A stretch of DNA of 64,000 bases from Rattus norvegicus (Eukaryota; Chordata; Mammalia; Rodentia; Muridae): NCBI RefSeq assembly GCF_036323735.1, contig NC_086019.1, positions 234,491,102 to 234,555,101 of the forward strand, in the 5' to 3' direction. Made by a program: the position numbers and the translations under genes. Below are positions 12,510 through 24,229 of the stretch, piece after piece. How positions within the stretch are numbered: position 1 is the stretch's first letter; every line of letters starts with the position of its first letter. The notes under the pieces are model-generated. The model saw only the letters and a list, made by a program, of their open reading frames with translations. It did no database searches and was not told the DNA's origin.

Positions 12510-12971
12510 GGGGAGGGAGAGCTAAACCTTCAGAGAGGCAGACAAGCCTGGGAAACCAGAAGAGACTGCACTCTGCACACATTACTGATTCCAGAGGAAA
12601 ACACCAAACGCCATCTGGAACCCTGGTGCACGGAAGCTCCCGGAAAGGGCAGCGCAGATCTTCTGGTTGCTGCGGCCGCGGAGAGCTCATAAACAACACC
12701 CCATGAGAAAACTTGAGCCTCAGGACCACAGGTAAGACCAACTTTTCTGCTGCAAGCGACCTGCCTGGTGAACTCAAGACACAGGCCCACAGGAACAGCT
12801 GAAGACCTGTAGAGAGGAAAAACTACACGCCCGAAAGCAGAACACTCTGTCCCCATAACTGGCTGAAAGGAAACAGGAAAACAGGTCTATAGCACTCCTG
12901 AAACACAGGCTTATAGGACAGTCTAGCCACTGTCAGAAATAGCAGAACAAAGTAACACTAGAGATAATCTG
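12510..12971 (+). promoter_or_regulatory. L1 5' UTR (internal promoter region)
   Basis: 462 bp between the target duplication and the ORF1 start, more GC-rich than its surroundings (for example TGCTGCGGCCGCGGAGAGC near 12669). L1 5' UTRs carry an internal RNA polymerase II promoter. No tandem monomers are visible. Activity is unknown. Confidence 0.6.
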
Positions 12972-14093
12972 ATGGTGAGAGGCAAGCGCAGGAACCCAAG
13001 CAACAGAAACCAAGACTACATGGCATCATCGGAGCCCAATTCTCCCACCAAAATAAACATGGAATATCCAAACACACCAGAAAAGCAAGATCTAGTTTCA
13101 AAATCGTATTTGATCTGATGCTGGAGGACTTCAAGAAAGACATGAAGAACTCCCTTAGAGAACAAGTAGAAGCCTATAGAGAGGATTCACAAAAATCCCT
13201 AAAAGAATTCCAGGAAAACATAAATAAACAAGTAGAAGCCCATAGAGAGGAGTCACAAAAATCCCTGAAAGAATTCCAGGAAAACACAATCAAACAGTTG
13301 AAGGAATTAAAAATGGATATAGAAGCAATCAAGAAAGAACACATGGAAACAACCCTGGATATAGAAAACCAAAAGAAGAGACAAGGAGCTGTAGATACGA
13401 GCTTCACCAACAGAATACAAGAGATGGAAGAGAGAATCTCAGGAGCAGAAGATTCCATAGAAATCATCGACTCAACTGTCAAAGATAATGTAAAGCAGAA
13501 AAAGCTACTGGTCCAAAACATACAGGAAATCCAGGACTCAATGAGAAGATCAAACCTAAGAATAGATAATAGGTATAGAAGAGAGTGAAGACTCCCAGCT
13601 CAAAGGACCAGTAAATATCTTCAACAAAATCATAGAAGAAAACTTCCCTAACCTAAAGAAAGAGATACCCATAAGCATACAAGCCTACAGAACTCCAAAT
13701 AGATTGGACCAGAAAAGAAACGCCTCCCATCACATAATAGTCAAAACACCAAAGGCACAAAATAAAGAAAGAATATTAAAAGCAGTAAGGGAAAAAGGTC
13801 AAGTAACATATAAAGGCAGACCTATCAGAATCACACCAGACTTCTCGCCTGAAACTATGAAAGCCAGAAGATCCTGGACTGATGTCATACAGACCCTAAG
13901 AGAACACAAATGCCAGCCCAGGTTACTGTATCCTGCAAAACTCTCAATTAACATAGATGGAGAAACCAAGATATTCCATGACAAAACCAAATTTACACAA
14001 TATCTTTCTACAAATCCAGCGCTACAAAGGATAATAAATGGTAAAACCCAACATAAGGAGGCAAACTACACCCTAGAAGAAGCAAGAAACTAA
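12972..14093 (+). pseudogene. L1 ORF1 (ORF1p RNA-binding protein), two frameshifts
   Basis: ORF1p is the trimeric coiled-coil RNA chaperone of the L1 particle. The ATG at 12972 is in frame 3 and reads about 48 codons to a TGA at 13116-13118, where a base appears to be lost. The coiled-coil part continues in frame 2 (13118-13588), and the C-terminal RNA-binding part returns to frame 3 (13569-14093) after a 4-bp duplication of GATA near 13563-13568. The C-terminal RNA-binding region keeps recognisable L1 sequence (KTPKAQNKERILKAVREKGQ, then YLSTNPALQRIINGKTQHKE). A 66-bp (22-residue) segment is tandemly repeated in the coiled coil (13163-13228 and 13229-13294). Confidence 0.92.
13163..13294 (+). 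repeat. 66-bp tandem repeat in the L1 ORF1 coiled coil
   Basis: Two 66-bp copies with a few substitutions, each encoding a 22-residue unit starting QVEA(Y/H)RE(D/E)SQKSLKEFQ. A whole number of heptads plus one residue is added per copy. Length variation here is known for rodent L1 ORF1. Confidence 0.85.
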
Positions 14094-14152
14094 TCGTCTT
14101 GGCAACAAAACAAAGAGAAAAAAAGCACACAAAAATAACCTCACATCCAAAT

Positions 14153-17100
14153 ATGAATATAACAGTAAGCAATAATCACTATTCCTTAATATCTCTCAAC
14201 ATCAATGGTCTCAACTCCCCAATAAAAAGACATAGATTAACAAACTGGATACGCAACGAGGACCCTGCATTCTGCTGCCTACAGGAAACACACCTCAGAG
14301 ACAAAGACAGACACTACCTCAGAGTGAAAGGCTGGAAAACAACTTTCCAAGCAAATGGTCAGAAGAAGCAAGCTGGAGTAGCCATTCTAATATCAAATAA
14401 AATCAATTTCCAACTAAAAGTCATCAAAAAAGATAAGGAAGGACACTTCATATTCATCAAAGGAAAAATCCACCAAGATGAACTCTCAATCCTAAATATC
14501 TATGCTCCAAATACAAGGGCACTTACATACCTAAAAGAAACCTTACTAAAGCTAAAAACATACATTGCACCTCACACAATAACAGTAGGAGATTTCAACA
14601 CCCAACTCTCATCAAGGGACAGATCATGGAAACAGAAATTAAACAGAGACGTAGACAGACTAAGAGAAGTCATGAGCCAAATGGACTTAACAGATATTTA
14701 TAGAACATTCTATCCTAAAGCAAAAGGATATACCTTCTTCTCAGCTCCTCATGGTACTTTCTCCAAAATTGACCATATAATTGGTCAAAAAACGGGCCTC
14801 AACAGGTACAGAAAGTTAGAAATAATCCCATGCGTGCTATCAGACCACCACGGCCTAAAGCTGGTCTTCAATAACAATAAGGGAAGAATGCCCACATATA
14901 CGTGGAAATTGAACAATGCTCTACTCAATGATAACCTGGTCAAGGAAGAAATAAAGGATGAAATTAAAGACTTTTTAGAATTTAATGAAAATGAAGGTAC
15001 AACATACCCAAACTTATGGGACACAATGAAAGCTGTGCTAAGAGGAAAACTCATAGCGCTGAGTGCCTGCAGAAAGAAACAGCATATGTCACCAGCTTGA
15101 CAACACACCTAAAAGCTCTAGAACAAAAAGAAACAAATACACCCAGGAGGAGTAGAAGGCAGGAAAGAATCAAACTCAGAGCTGAAATCAACCAAGTAGA
15201 AACAAAAAGGACCATAGAAAGAATCAACAGAACCAAAAGTTGGCTCTTTGAGAAAATCAACAAGATAGATAAACCCTTAGCCAGACTAACGAGAGGACAC
15301 AGAGAGTGCGTCCAAATTAACAAAATCAGAAATGAAAAGGGAGACATAACTACAGATTCAGAGGAAATTCAAAAAATCATCAGATCTTACTATAAAAGCC
15401 TATATTCAACAAAACTTGAAAATCTTCAGGAAATGGACAATTTCCTAGACAGATACCAGGTACCGAAGTTAAATCAGGAACAGATAAACCAGTTAAACAA
15501 CCCCATAACTCCTAAGGAAATAGAAGCAGTCATTAAAGGTCTCCCAACCAAAAAGAGCCCAGGTCCAGACGGGTTTAGTGCAGAATTTTATCAGACCTTC
15601 ATAGAAGACCTCATACCAATATTATCCAAACTATTCCACAAAATTGAAACAGATGGATCACTACCGAATTCCTTCTATGAAGCCACAATTACTCTTATAC
15701 CTAAACCACACAAAGACCCAACAAAGAAAGAGAACGTCAGACCAATTTCCCTTATGAATATAGACTCAAAAATACTCAACAAAATTCTGGCAAACCGAAT
15801 CCAAGAGCACATCAAAACAATCATCCACCATGACCAAGTAGGCTTCATCCCAGGCATGCAGGGATGGTTTAATATACGAAAAACCATCAACGTGATCCAT
15901 TATATAAACAAACTGAAAGAACAAAACCACATGATCATTTCATTAGATGTTGAGAAAGCATTTGACAAAATTCAACACCCCTTCATGATAAAAGTCCTGG
16001 AAAGAATAGGAATTCAGGGCCCATACCTAAACATAGTAAAAGCCATATACAGCAAACCAGTTGCTAACATTAAACTAAATGGAGAGAAACTTGAAGCAAT
16101 CCCACTAAAATCAGGGACTAGACAAGGCTGCCCACTCTCTCCCTACTTATTCAATGTAGTTCTTGAAGTTCTAGCCAGAGCAATCGGACAACAAAAGGAG
16201 GTCAAGGGGATACAGATTGGAAAAGAAGAAGTCAAAATATCACTATTTGCAGATGATATGATAATATATTTAAGTGATCCCAAAAGTTCCACCAGAGAAC
16301 TACTAAAGCTGATAAACAACTTCAGCAAAGTGGCTGGGTATAAAATTAACTCAAATAAATCAGTAGCCTTCCTCTACACAAAAGAGAAACAAGCCGAGAA
16401 AGAAATTAGGGAAATGACACCCTTCATAATAGACCCAAATAATATAAAGTACCTCGGTGTGACTTTAACCAAGCAAGTAAAAGATTTGTACAATAAGAAC
16501 TTCAAGACTCTGAAGAAAGAAATTGAAGAAGATCTCAGAAGATGGAAAGATCTCCCATGCTCATGGATTGGCAGGATTAATATAGTAAAAATGGCCATTT
16601 TACCAAAAGCAATCTACAGATTCAATGCAATCCTCATAAAAATACCAATCCAATTCTTCAAAGAGTTAGACAGAACAATTTGCAAATTCATCTGGAATAA
16701 CAAAAAACCCAGGATACCTAAAACTATCCTCAACAATAAAAGGACTTCAGGGGGAATCACTATCCCTGAACCCAAGCAGTATTACAGAGCAATAGTGATA
16801 AAAACTGCATGGTATTGGTATAGAGACAGACAGATAGACCAATGGAACAGAATTAAAGACCCAGAAATGAACCCACCCACCTATGGGCACTTGATTTTTG
16901 ACAAAGGAGCCAAAACCATTAAATGGAAAAAAGATAGCATTTTCAGCAAATGGTGCTGGTTCAACTGGAGGGCAACATGTAGAAGAATGCAGATCGATCC
17001 ATGCTTATCACCCTGTACAAAGCTTAAGTCCAAGTGGATAAAGGATCTCCACATCAAACCAGATACACTCAAACTAATAGAAGAAAAACTAGGGAAGCAT

Positions 17101-17972
17101 CTGGAACACATGGGCACTGGAAAAAATTTCCTGAACAAAACACCAATGGCTTATGCTCTAAGATCAAGAATCGACAAATGGGATCTCATAAAACTGCAAA
17201 GCTTCTGTAAGGCAAAGGACACTGTGGTTAGGACAAAACGGCAACCAACAGATTGGGAAAAGATCTTTACCAATCCTATAACAGATAGAGGCCTTATATC
17301 CAAAATATACAAAGAACTCAAGAAGTTAGACCGCAGGGAGACAAATAACCCTATTAAAAATGGGGTTCAGAGCTAAACAAAGAATTCACAGCTGAGGAAT
17401 GCCGAATGGCCGAGAAACACCTAAAGAAATGTTCAGCATCTTTAGTCATAAGGGAAATGCAAATCAAAACAACCCTGAGATTTCACCTCATACCAGTGAG
17501 AATGGCTAAGATCAAAAACTCAGGTGACAGCAGATGCTGGCGAGGATGTGGAGAAAGAGGAACACTCCTCCATTGTTGGTGGGATTGCAGACTGGTAAAA
17601 CCATTCTGGAAATCAGTCTGGAGGTTCCTCAGAAAATTGGACATTGAACTGCCTCAGGATCCAGCTATACCTCTCTTGGGCATATACCCAAAAGATGCCC
17701 CAACATATAAAAAAGACACGTGCTCCACTATGTTCATAGCAGCCTTATTTATAATAGCCAGAAGCTGGAAAGAACCCAGATGCCCTTCAACAGAGAAATG
17801 GATACAGAAAATGTGGTACATCTACACAATGGAATATTACTCAGCTATCAAAAACAATGACTTTATGAAATTCGTAGGCAAATGGTTGGAACTGGAAAAT
17901 ACCATCCTGAGTGAGCTAACCCAATCACAGAAAAACACACATGGTATGCACTCTTTGATAAGTGGCTATTAG
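14153..17972 (+). pseudogene. L1 ORF2 (endonuclease/reverse transcriptase), two frameshifts
   Basis: ORF2p nicks target DNA and reverse-transcribes L1 RNA. The first in-frame ATG is 14153; the frame is open from 14099, which is TTG. The endonuclease domain (to about 14880) keeps LNINGLNSPIKRHRL, the QETHLR glutamate, VGDFNTQLSSRDR and SDHHGLKL. A small deletion near 15070-15085 changes the frame from 2 to 1. The reverse transcriptase follows with KSPGPDGFSAEFYQ (about 15555) and FADD (16246-16257). A one-base loss in an A run near 17356-17362 ends that frame at 17376. The C-terminal cysteine-rich part (CWRGCGERGTLLHCWWDC) continues in frame 3 to 17972. Catalytic residues are present, but the reading frame is broken twice. 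Confidence 0.94.
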
Positions 17973-18513
17973 CCCAAATGCTTGAATTACCCTAGATGCC
18001 TAGAACAAATGAAACTCAAGAGGGATGATCAAAATGTGAATGCTTCACTCTTTCTTTAAAAGGGGAACAAGAATACCCTTGGGAGGGGATAGAGAGGCAA
18101 AGATTAAAACAGAGACTGAAGGAACACCCATTCAGAGTCTGCCCCACATGTGGCCCATACACATACAGCCATCCAATTAGACAAGATGGATGAAGCAAAG
18201 AAGTGCAGGCCGACAGGAGCCGATGTAGATCGCTCCTGAGAGACACAGCCAGAATACAGCAAATACAGAGGCGAATGCCAGCAGCAAACCACTGAATTGA
18301 GAATGGTCCTGCTAAGACTGAACCCCCAGTGAACGTGATTGTTGGGGAGAGGGTGGGGAGGGAAACACCCATAAAGAAGGGGAGGGGGAGGGATTAGGGG
18401 GGATGTTTGCCTGGAAACCGGGAAAGGGAATAACACTCGAAATGTAAATAAGAAATACTCAAGTTAATAAAAAAAAAAAAAAAAAACAAAAACAAAAAAA
18501 ACAAAAAAAAACC
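17973..18513 (+). other. L1 3' UTR and A-rich tail
   Basis: About 490 bp of 3' UTR with a G-run tract (18344-18402), the AATAAA signal at 18466 and an interrupted A tail (18468-18511, with C interruptions). The tail's C interruptions suggest post-insertion mutation. Confidence 0.85.
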
Positions 18514-18524
18514 CAATTACTAAC
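18514..18524. repeat. 3' target-site duplication of the L1
   Basis: CAATTACTAAC directly after the A-rich tail. The AAAAC part of the duplication merges with the tail (AAACC), so its left edge is ambiguous. Confidence 0.85.
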
Positions 18525-18676
18525 AAGTTAACAGAACAAGCCATAACCCAGGCAACTAAAACGTCATGAAAAATACAGACAGAAAGCACAGGTTAAAGTG
18601 TTTACATGTGTGACATTAAACTTCAACAGCAGTCACTGACCAACGTAAGCAACTCAAGCCCATCCGCATTACTTAC

Positions 18677-18757
18677 TGATATGATTATCTGCTTCACAAG
18701 CTTGGTATCATCAATACAATCGAACGCTGCCAGGAGAACCAGGTGAGAGTACTGGCC
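18677..18757 (-). CDS. Pum3: Pum3 exon 13
   Basis: 81 nt, residues 396-422, phase 0 at both ends. It encodes GQYSHLVLLAAFDCIDDTKL and VKQIIIS, a Puf repeat. The acceptor is CTTATAG and the donor is ATATCA|GTAAGT. It lies only 150-160 bp from the 3' end of the antisense L1 in the next intron. Confidence 0.95.
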
Positions 18758-18800
18758 CTATAAGAAAGGGGAGACAGAAAAGGTTAAAAAGATTTCATAC

Positions 18801-18988
18801 AGGGCTGGCAAAACATTCTTGTAGGTAAAGACCCTTGCTGCCAAGCCTGATGACCTGAGTCCAATCTTCCAAAGCCACACGGTAGAAGAAGAGAACAGAC
18901 TCTCCCACGCTGTCCTCCGACCTACAGACACGTGCAGACCTCCTGTCTCTCACCATATACATCAACTAAATAACTTAATGTAATAAAA
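18801..18988 (+). repeat. tRNA-derived SINE (B3/B4-type)
   Basis: Sense orientation: AGGGCTGGCAAAACATTC head, CTTGCTGCCAAGCCTGATGA, GACCTGAGTCCAATC, then CTGTCCTCCGACCTAC and an A-rich tail. It lies 43 bp upstream of exon 13's acceptor. Confidence 0.7.
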
Positions 18989-19020
18989 AATTTAACAAGA
19001 CAAAATGAGAGTTACCCCAG

Positions 19021-19136
19021 AAACCTGGACATGGTAGCATATGCATTTAATCTCAGCATCTGTGGGGCAGGTAGATCTCTGAGTTTGAGATCTACACTGT
19101 ATGACAGACACAGTGAGATTCAGTCTTAAAAAAAAG
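19021..19136 (+). repeat. B1 SINE
   Basis: Sense B1: CCTGGACATGGTAGCATATG, TTTAATCTCAGCATCTG, GTAGATCTCTGAGTTTGAGA, ending in an A run. Diverged. Confidence 0.75.
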
Positions 19137-20199
19137 TTTCCTTCTTATGCCCTACCCATAGTCAGTACCAGCCTCGTGCAGGCAAGGTGAATCAAAGCCA
19201 CTCAAATGAACTAGCTAATTATATATCAGAAATAAGGTTAATATAGAAAAAAAAGAGAGAAACATGTAATCATATAGCCTAAGAATGAGAATCCAACATC
19301 ATAGCAAGTACTCAGTTAATGAATTAATGAATGGCTATTTGTAAATTTTGAATGAGACAATTAAACAAAATAGAAACTATTCAAATTACCAAAATAGAAA
19401 TGAGTATCCTCAGGCACGATTATATGCATACACTTAAATAAACATGTGCACAGAAAACTCTACAAGGCAAAACAGTCACCTTGGGTCACAGAACTATAAA
19501 TTTTTTATACTGTATTTTGTCCATCCTATTTATCGTATAGTCTAATTTCTTTGACAATAACTATATTTAAATACAAATACCCTCCCCCCAAAAAAGAAAC
19601 CCAAAAATCCAAACCATGTAAGTCTCTCATTAAACAAGCAGCATAAATCCACAGGTTCCAAAACAAAGAAACAAATAAATGCCCCCAAATCTACAATAAC
19701 AAATACCAAAAACAAAAGTGCACAATAAGTAAAACATAATGAGAACCAGATTAATCACTGCTTTTCAAAGTGTAAATAGGTGCAACTCTTCCTACACCTG
19801 TGACAGACGTCACCTGGGGCATCTGAGGAGACCAAAAGAACCCAGTTTTCAGAGTTTCTAACATACTCCTTGTGAGATCTCAGGTGGTATGCCTTTTGAG
19901 GGATGGGGATTGCTTTATTCAGAACTAGGTCTAAAGAGTATGAAAGGTAATAAAATTAGTCAGAGGCAATGAGAAATTTACTAGTAGTGGAAAAAAAAAC
20001 TAATCTAAGACACAAACTATACAAAAAATACAGATCAACTAAAACAGAATGGAAGACTTGATTCACAGAAAAGGCAAATGACTGTAAATGTGTAAACACT
20101 TTAGAGAAATAGCAAGGATAAATAATAAAAGAATGAAATACATGCAGCTCTACCTAGCCTATAGATAAGAGTAAGAGTAAAAAAAAGAAATTCAGAGAC

Positions 20200-20480
20200 A
20201 TGGGGAGAGCAGGCATCCTACCCTGGCCAGGATATAAAGGGCTTTGCTTCTCTGGAAAGCAGCTGACAACATCAATACCACATGCATGTATGTCCTCACC
20301 CAGCAATTTTTGCTCTAGGTATTTACTGCAGACATGCTTCCACAAAGTAGACACATACAAAATGTGTGCTGGGATCCTAACAACTTAGGAATCTAGAAAC
20401 CACCCAACAGCAGGGACCGTGTTAAGTGACTCATGGTACAGCCATGCAGTGGAATACTGGAAAGTCAGACTGAGTGAGGA
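20200..20480 (+). mobile_element. Ancient L1 (L1M-type) ORF2 3' remnant
   Basis: A degenerate match to the end of L1 ORF2: CACCCAGCAATTTTTGCTCT, AGGTATTTACTGCAG, then CATGCAGTGGAATACTGG. Too diverged to translate. This predates the rodent-specific L1s. Confidence 0.55.
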
Positions 20481-21698
20481 AAGCATGTATTCAAATAGAG
20501 TGGCTCCCAGGGCGAGGGAAGGGAACAGGTAAAGGACAGTGCACTTGATCCAAAACTACTCGTCTCTATGACTAAGTGCAAGGTACTTCTGTATGAATGG
20601 AGACACTGGTCCACAACCCAGTTTAAAAGGCAGACAGAGTCACACCATCTTGTAAAGGCACAATTACACAGAACAGAGTGAAGATTGTATCTACTGAAGT
20701 CCCAGTCATCCATGTCAGTTACACTAGTGAGTAACAGGCAACGTCACTGAGCATGCGTTGCAGCAGCTGAGTCCTAGAGAATGGGAACACAGCAAATACC
20801 AAGGACCTAACACCACTGATGCAAGTAAGGCTCACAGACTCCCAGAAGGACTCCACAACAATGTTCAAGACACTAAGACAGATTCAATCTTTGATCTGAA
20901 AGGACTAATAAAATTTAAATCACTGGAATAATAAAATAAAAATTGAAAAACCTTAAAACCCAACAATAACATCTGAGATTCTAAAAACTTGATAGTTCAA
21001 ATCTATTGGGTTATTTATATTTGTTTACTTCCTCCCTCAAAAGTAATTCTTAAATTAAAAAGATGTAAAATCACTAGGCACGATTACCACCACCACAATG
21101 CCAAGCTAGGATAAGGATCTCAGAAACTGAATTGGTCAAATACTTCATGAAGTCAAAACCTAAAATTAAAAAGTTTAACTTTATTACTTAAAAAGTATCT
21201 TACCAATATAGTTTAGATAGAACTTTCTATCCCATTTTTATTCAATCCTAATTTAAGAATTCCAATTAAATCTCACACAGAACTTACTCAACAATGAACT
21301 GTGAGTAGACTATTCTTTTACACCACAAGCTGAAGAAAGCACTTTTCACCGTATAGAAAAGTTAGCTATCTACCAAATGATTGCACACTAACTCCCATCA
21401 TTCCCAATGCCAGAGGACAACCTAAATCACACAGCATGTACCCGACCTTGGTCTGAAAGAATTTGACAAATGTTAGTTGTTCTCATTGGGTTTCTTTAAT
21501 AGGAAAAAGTTGAACTTTCACTCACCAGTAACTGACAAATTTACTGAACTATATAATTAAAATTACAGTACTACCAGTATTTTTACTACCTATTTTAACC
21601 ATTACTTTGATATTGGAAATTTACTAGTATGGAAAATTATTCAACATCTAAATACATATAGACTTCTATTATCTTTATTATTGTGTGGATAGTAATGC

Positions 21699-21699
<1 letters not shown>

Positions 21700-21741
<42 letters not shown>

Positions 21742-21758
21742 CACGCGCGCGCATGTGT
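21700..21758. repeat. (GT)n microsatellite with (GC)n core
   Basis: About 19 GT units followed by an alternating GCGCGCGCACGCGCGCGC block. It is a strictly alternating purine-pyrimidine run of nearly 60 bp. Confidence 0.95.
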
Positions 21759-22472
21759 GAGAGACTGCTTATGCACACAAGTATGTGAGTGCAAGACTGC
21801 CTGTGCATACACGTGTGGAGGCCAGACCTCAACTTTAAGTAGTTTATCCACTGGGCTGCTTCCCACCTAGAAACAATTAATCCCCAGAAACAAACAAACA
21901 AACAAAAAAACCAAAAAAAACTTTGTATCTAATGCAACACATTGCAAGGAGCTAAAATATTTAATGTTGAATAGCTTAACCTTTTCATGAGTACATAAGT
22001 TTATGCCAAGACAAAAGTTTTAATTTATTAAGGTTTTGGTGGTAGCAGAAACCAGTATCATGTTTCTGAGCTATAATCTTATATTATCTACTTAGATATG
22101 TCTTAAATAGGCAGCTGTGATCCCATGTTTAGTTAACATGTCTGGAGACACTCATGAAAGCAGGAATACATACCAGTCTTTACATGTCATAACTGAATAG
22201 GGCCTGGGGTGCAGTGCACAGGCAGAGCGCTCCCCCAGAACACATGAGGCCCTGTCTTTGCTCTCTACATATACAACTCATACAAAGAGAGAAAGAACTA
22301 CATTATGAGCCCCATTTTGTGTAAATTAACCTAGAAAAAGAGATAGAAAAGATTTAATGAACAAATTTAACAATTTTCTGTAGTGTTCAAATTTCCCAGT
22401 AGGCACAAACGCATCTCACAGTTAACATCAAGACAGTTAGTGACTTTAAGAAATCACTTTTGCTGTACTCAC

Positions 22473-22526
22473 ATTAGCAATCTTCTCCACATACGTCTTC
22501 ATTGTTTTCACAATCACTTTCCTGTC
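22473..22526 (-). CDS. Pum3: Pum3 exon 12
   Basis: 54 nt, residues 378-395, phase 0 at both ends. It encodes DRKVIVKTMKTYVEKIAN. The acceptor is CTTTTTAAG and the donor is GCTAAT|GTGAGT. It is the shortest coding exon here. Confidence 0.95.
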
Positions 22527-23298
22527 CTTAAAAAGAAAAACTGCGTTGATAGACGTCTATTTATACATTAAGCTTACGTCATAGCTAATACTTTGTGTAG
22601 TATTAATTTTTACCAGCATCATCAGTGAGAAGAGAAGTTATAAAGGAGAATGAAGCACAGAGCACTGTGCCCCGATAAACAGCTGTGTGGAGCTCCATAC
22701 CCTTCACCTTATGCACAGATATGGAACCGTGAGCTTCTGAGGCACATGCAAACCCAGTGAAGTCACCTTTACAACCACCCCTCTTCCAATATGTGATATG
22801 CCAAGAGTCGAGTATACAGATGTGTTTAATAGTTTGTGCAGTAGTTAAATTTGCAGTAAGTAAATGGGAGATAAAACACAACTACCATTTAAAGGATAGA
22901 AAACGGAAAGTTCTCTGATCAGGACCGATGCTCACTTTTTCTCAGAGTACTTAACATATACAAGAATATGCACACAGTGTGTCCACTTCTTATCCCTTCC
23001 CTTCTCCCTCTCTGAATGACCATTACATAAAGAGTAAATAACAAAGGTCCACAAGCCCCTGTACTGAAGCTGAGGATGTACCAGAGGATCTCTTCCTTAT
23101 CTTCAGTGAAGCCTTGGGTTTCAGCTGAAGCAGAGAAGACAAGACTCGAAGAAGCCAAAGCCCTGGGAGGCCCTAAGACACACCTTCCAGAGGATAACGC
23201 TTATGTACAACTGGGAACCCAAGGCAGTCCAAAGGCCAACTCCAAGTTAAGGGCTCATTAGACGCAGACTGCAGGCAAGACATGGCTCTGACACTTAC
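22527..23298 (-). other. Pum3 intron 11
   Basis: 772 bp with no recognised repeat or RNA gene. Confidence 0.7.
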
Positions 23299-23397
23299 CT
23301 TGGGTGTACCATGCCACAAGCAATGCATGGCCACTCTGGCGCCATCGTGTGTGTGGGCCAGGTACACCACTGCTTCCCGGATGGCTTCAATTAGTTC
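23299..23397 (-). CDS. Pum3: Pum3 exon 11
   Basis: 99 nt, residues 345-377, phase 0 at both ends. It encodes ELIEAIREAVVYLAHTHDGA then RVAMHCLWHGTPK, a strongly conserved Puf repeat. The acceptor is TCTCTAG and the donor is CCAAG|GTAAGT. Because it is symmetric, skipping it would keep the frame. Confidence 0.96.
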
Positions 23398-23618
23398 CTA
23401 GAGAACAGAAGAGGTCAGTTGTAATTTCTCCTGTGTACATGAGAACAGCAAGGTGGAGAATGAAGAGCAGGGAGCCCAGGCAGCAAACACTGTCGCTTTA
23501 ATTCTACAGCCAGGCTCTCTAGGCACACACAACAAATACAGCTCACAGTTAATGTCTGATAAACAGCATAACCACTCTTCCCCATACCTATTTTTTAAAA
23601 ACCAATGGGGTTTTTACT

Positions 23619-23808
23619 TTATTTTTTAAGATTCATTTATTTATTGTATATATGAGTACACTGTAGCTGTCTTCAGACACATCAGAAGAGGACATAAGAT
23701 CCCATTACAGATGGTTGTGAGCCACCATGTGGTTGCTGGGAATTGAACTCAGGACTTCTGGAAGAGCAGTCAGTGCTCTTAACCACTGAGCCATCTCTCC
23801 AGCCCCCC
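23619..23808 (-). repeat. B2 SINE
   Basis: A full antisense B2 with tail AAGATTCATTTATTTATTG, CTGTAGCTGTCTTCAGACAC, CCATTACAGATGGTTGTGAG and head CTGAGCCATCTCTCCAGCCC. Confidence 0.92.
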
Positions 23809-24229
23809 AATACCTATTTTTAAAGGTGCTCATAGGTAGCATGTGATATATTCTAATGACTATCAGAAAAGAAGCCAGGGGTTAGTGGTCTGAGGAGTGT
23901 TTAAGAGAACAGCTGGGGAAAGAAACTGCTCCCCTACATGTGTCTATACAAATACAATCAAACCTCATCCTGACTCAAGTTTCTGTGGTTAATAAAGCAC
24001 AGGATTGGATTTCCACAACTCATATGTATGAGTTCTGTAACCTAATAGCTATAGGGACCCATATTAAAAATTTACAGTAAGAGAACATATACAAAAGGAC
24101 TGCACTTCACCTGAAAAGTACCTTCCACTACAGGAATGAGTCTCAAGAAGGGATTTCAGGTCACATACCTGAACCTAAGAATTTCTCCAAATGCTCAAAA
24201 GCGTTCCACCATAAATGTGGCATTTAAAT

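Larger units (their letters stand above)
12510..18513 (+). mobile_element. Near full-length L1 (LINE-1), rat-type, antisense in Pum3 intron 13
   Basis: A 6.0-kb non-LTR retrotransposon with 5' UTR (12510-12971), ORF1 (12972-14093), ORF2 (about 14153-17972), a G-rich 3' UTR, an AATAAA signal (18466-18471) and an A-rich tail. CAATTACTAAC flanks it at 12499-12509 and 18514-18524, probably as part of a 15-bp target duplication (AAAACAATTACTAAC) cut at TT|AAAA, the L1 endonuclease consensus. No tandem 5' monomers are seen, so it is either the monomer-less type or slightly 5'-truncated. Both ORFs carry frameshifts, so it should be immobile on its own. The 3' UTR text resembles rat rather than mouse L1 (inference from memory). 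Confidence 0.96.
18758..22472 (-). other. Pum3 intron 12
   Basis: 3.7 kb. It contains the SINEs at 18801-19136, an ancient L1 remnant (20200-20480) and a (GT)n/(GC)n tract (21700-21760). Regions 19137-20199, 20481-21699 and 21760-22472 are AT-rich, with no recognised gene. A weak ID-like match at about 22200-22275 is not firm. Confidence 0.75.

Noticed and set aside
14099..14101. TTG at 14099 as the L1 ORF2 start codon
   Set aside because: It is only the first possible codon of the open frame. The first ATG is at 14153, and mammals rarely start at TTG.
14785..17138. Several minus-strand frames of 60-110 residues inside the L1
   Set aside because: They are shadows of L1 ORF2 on the opposite strand.
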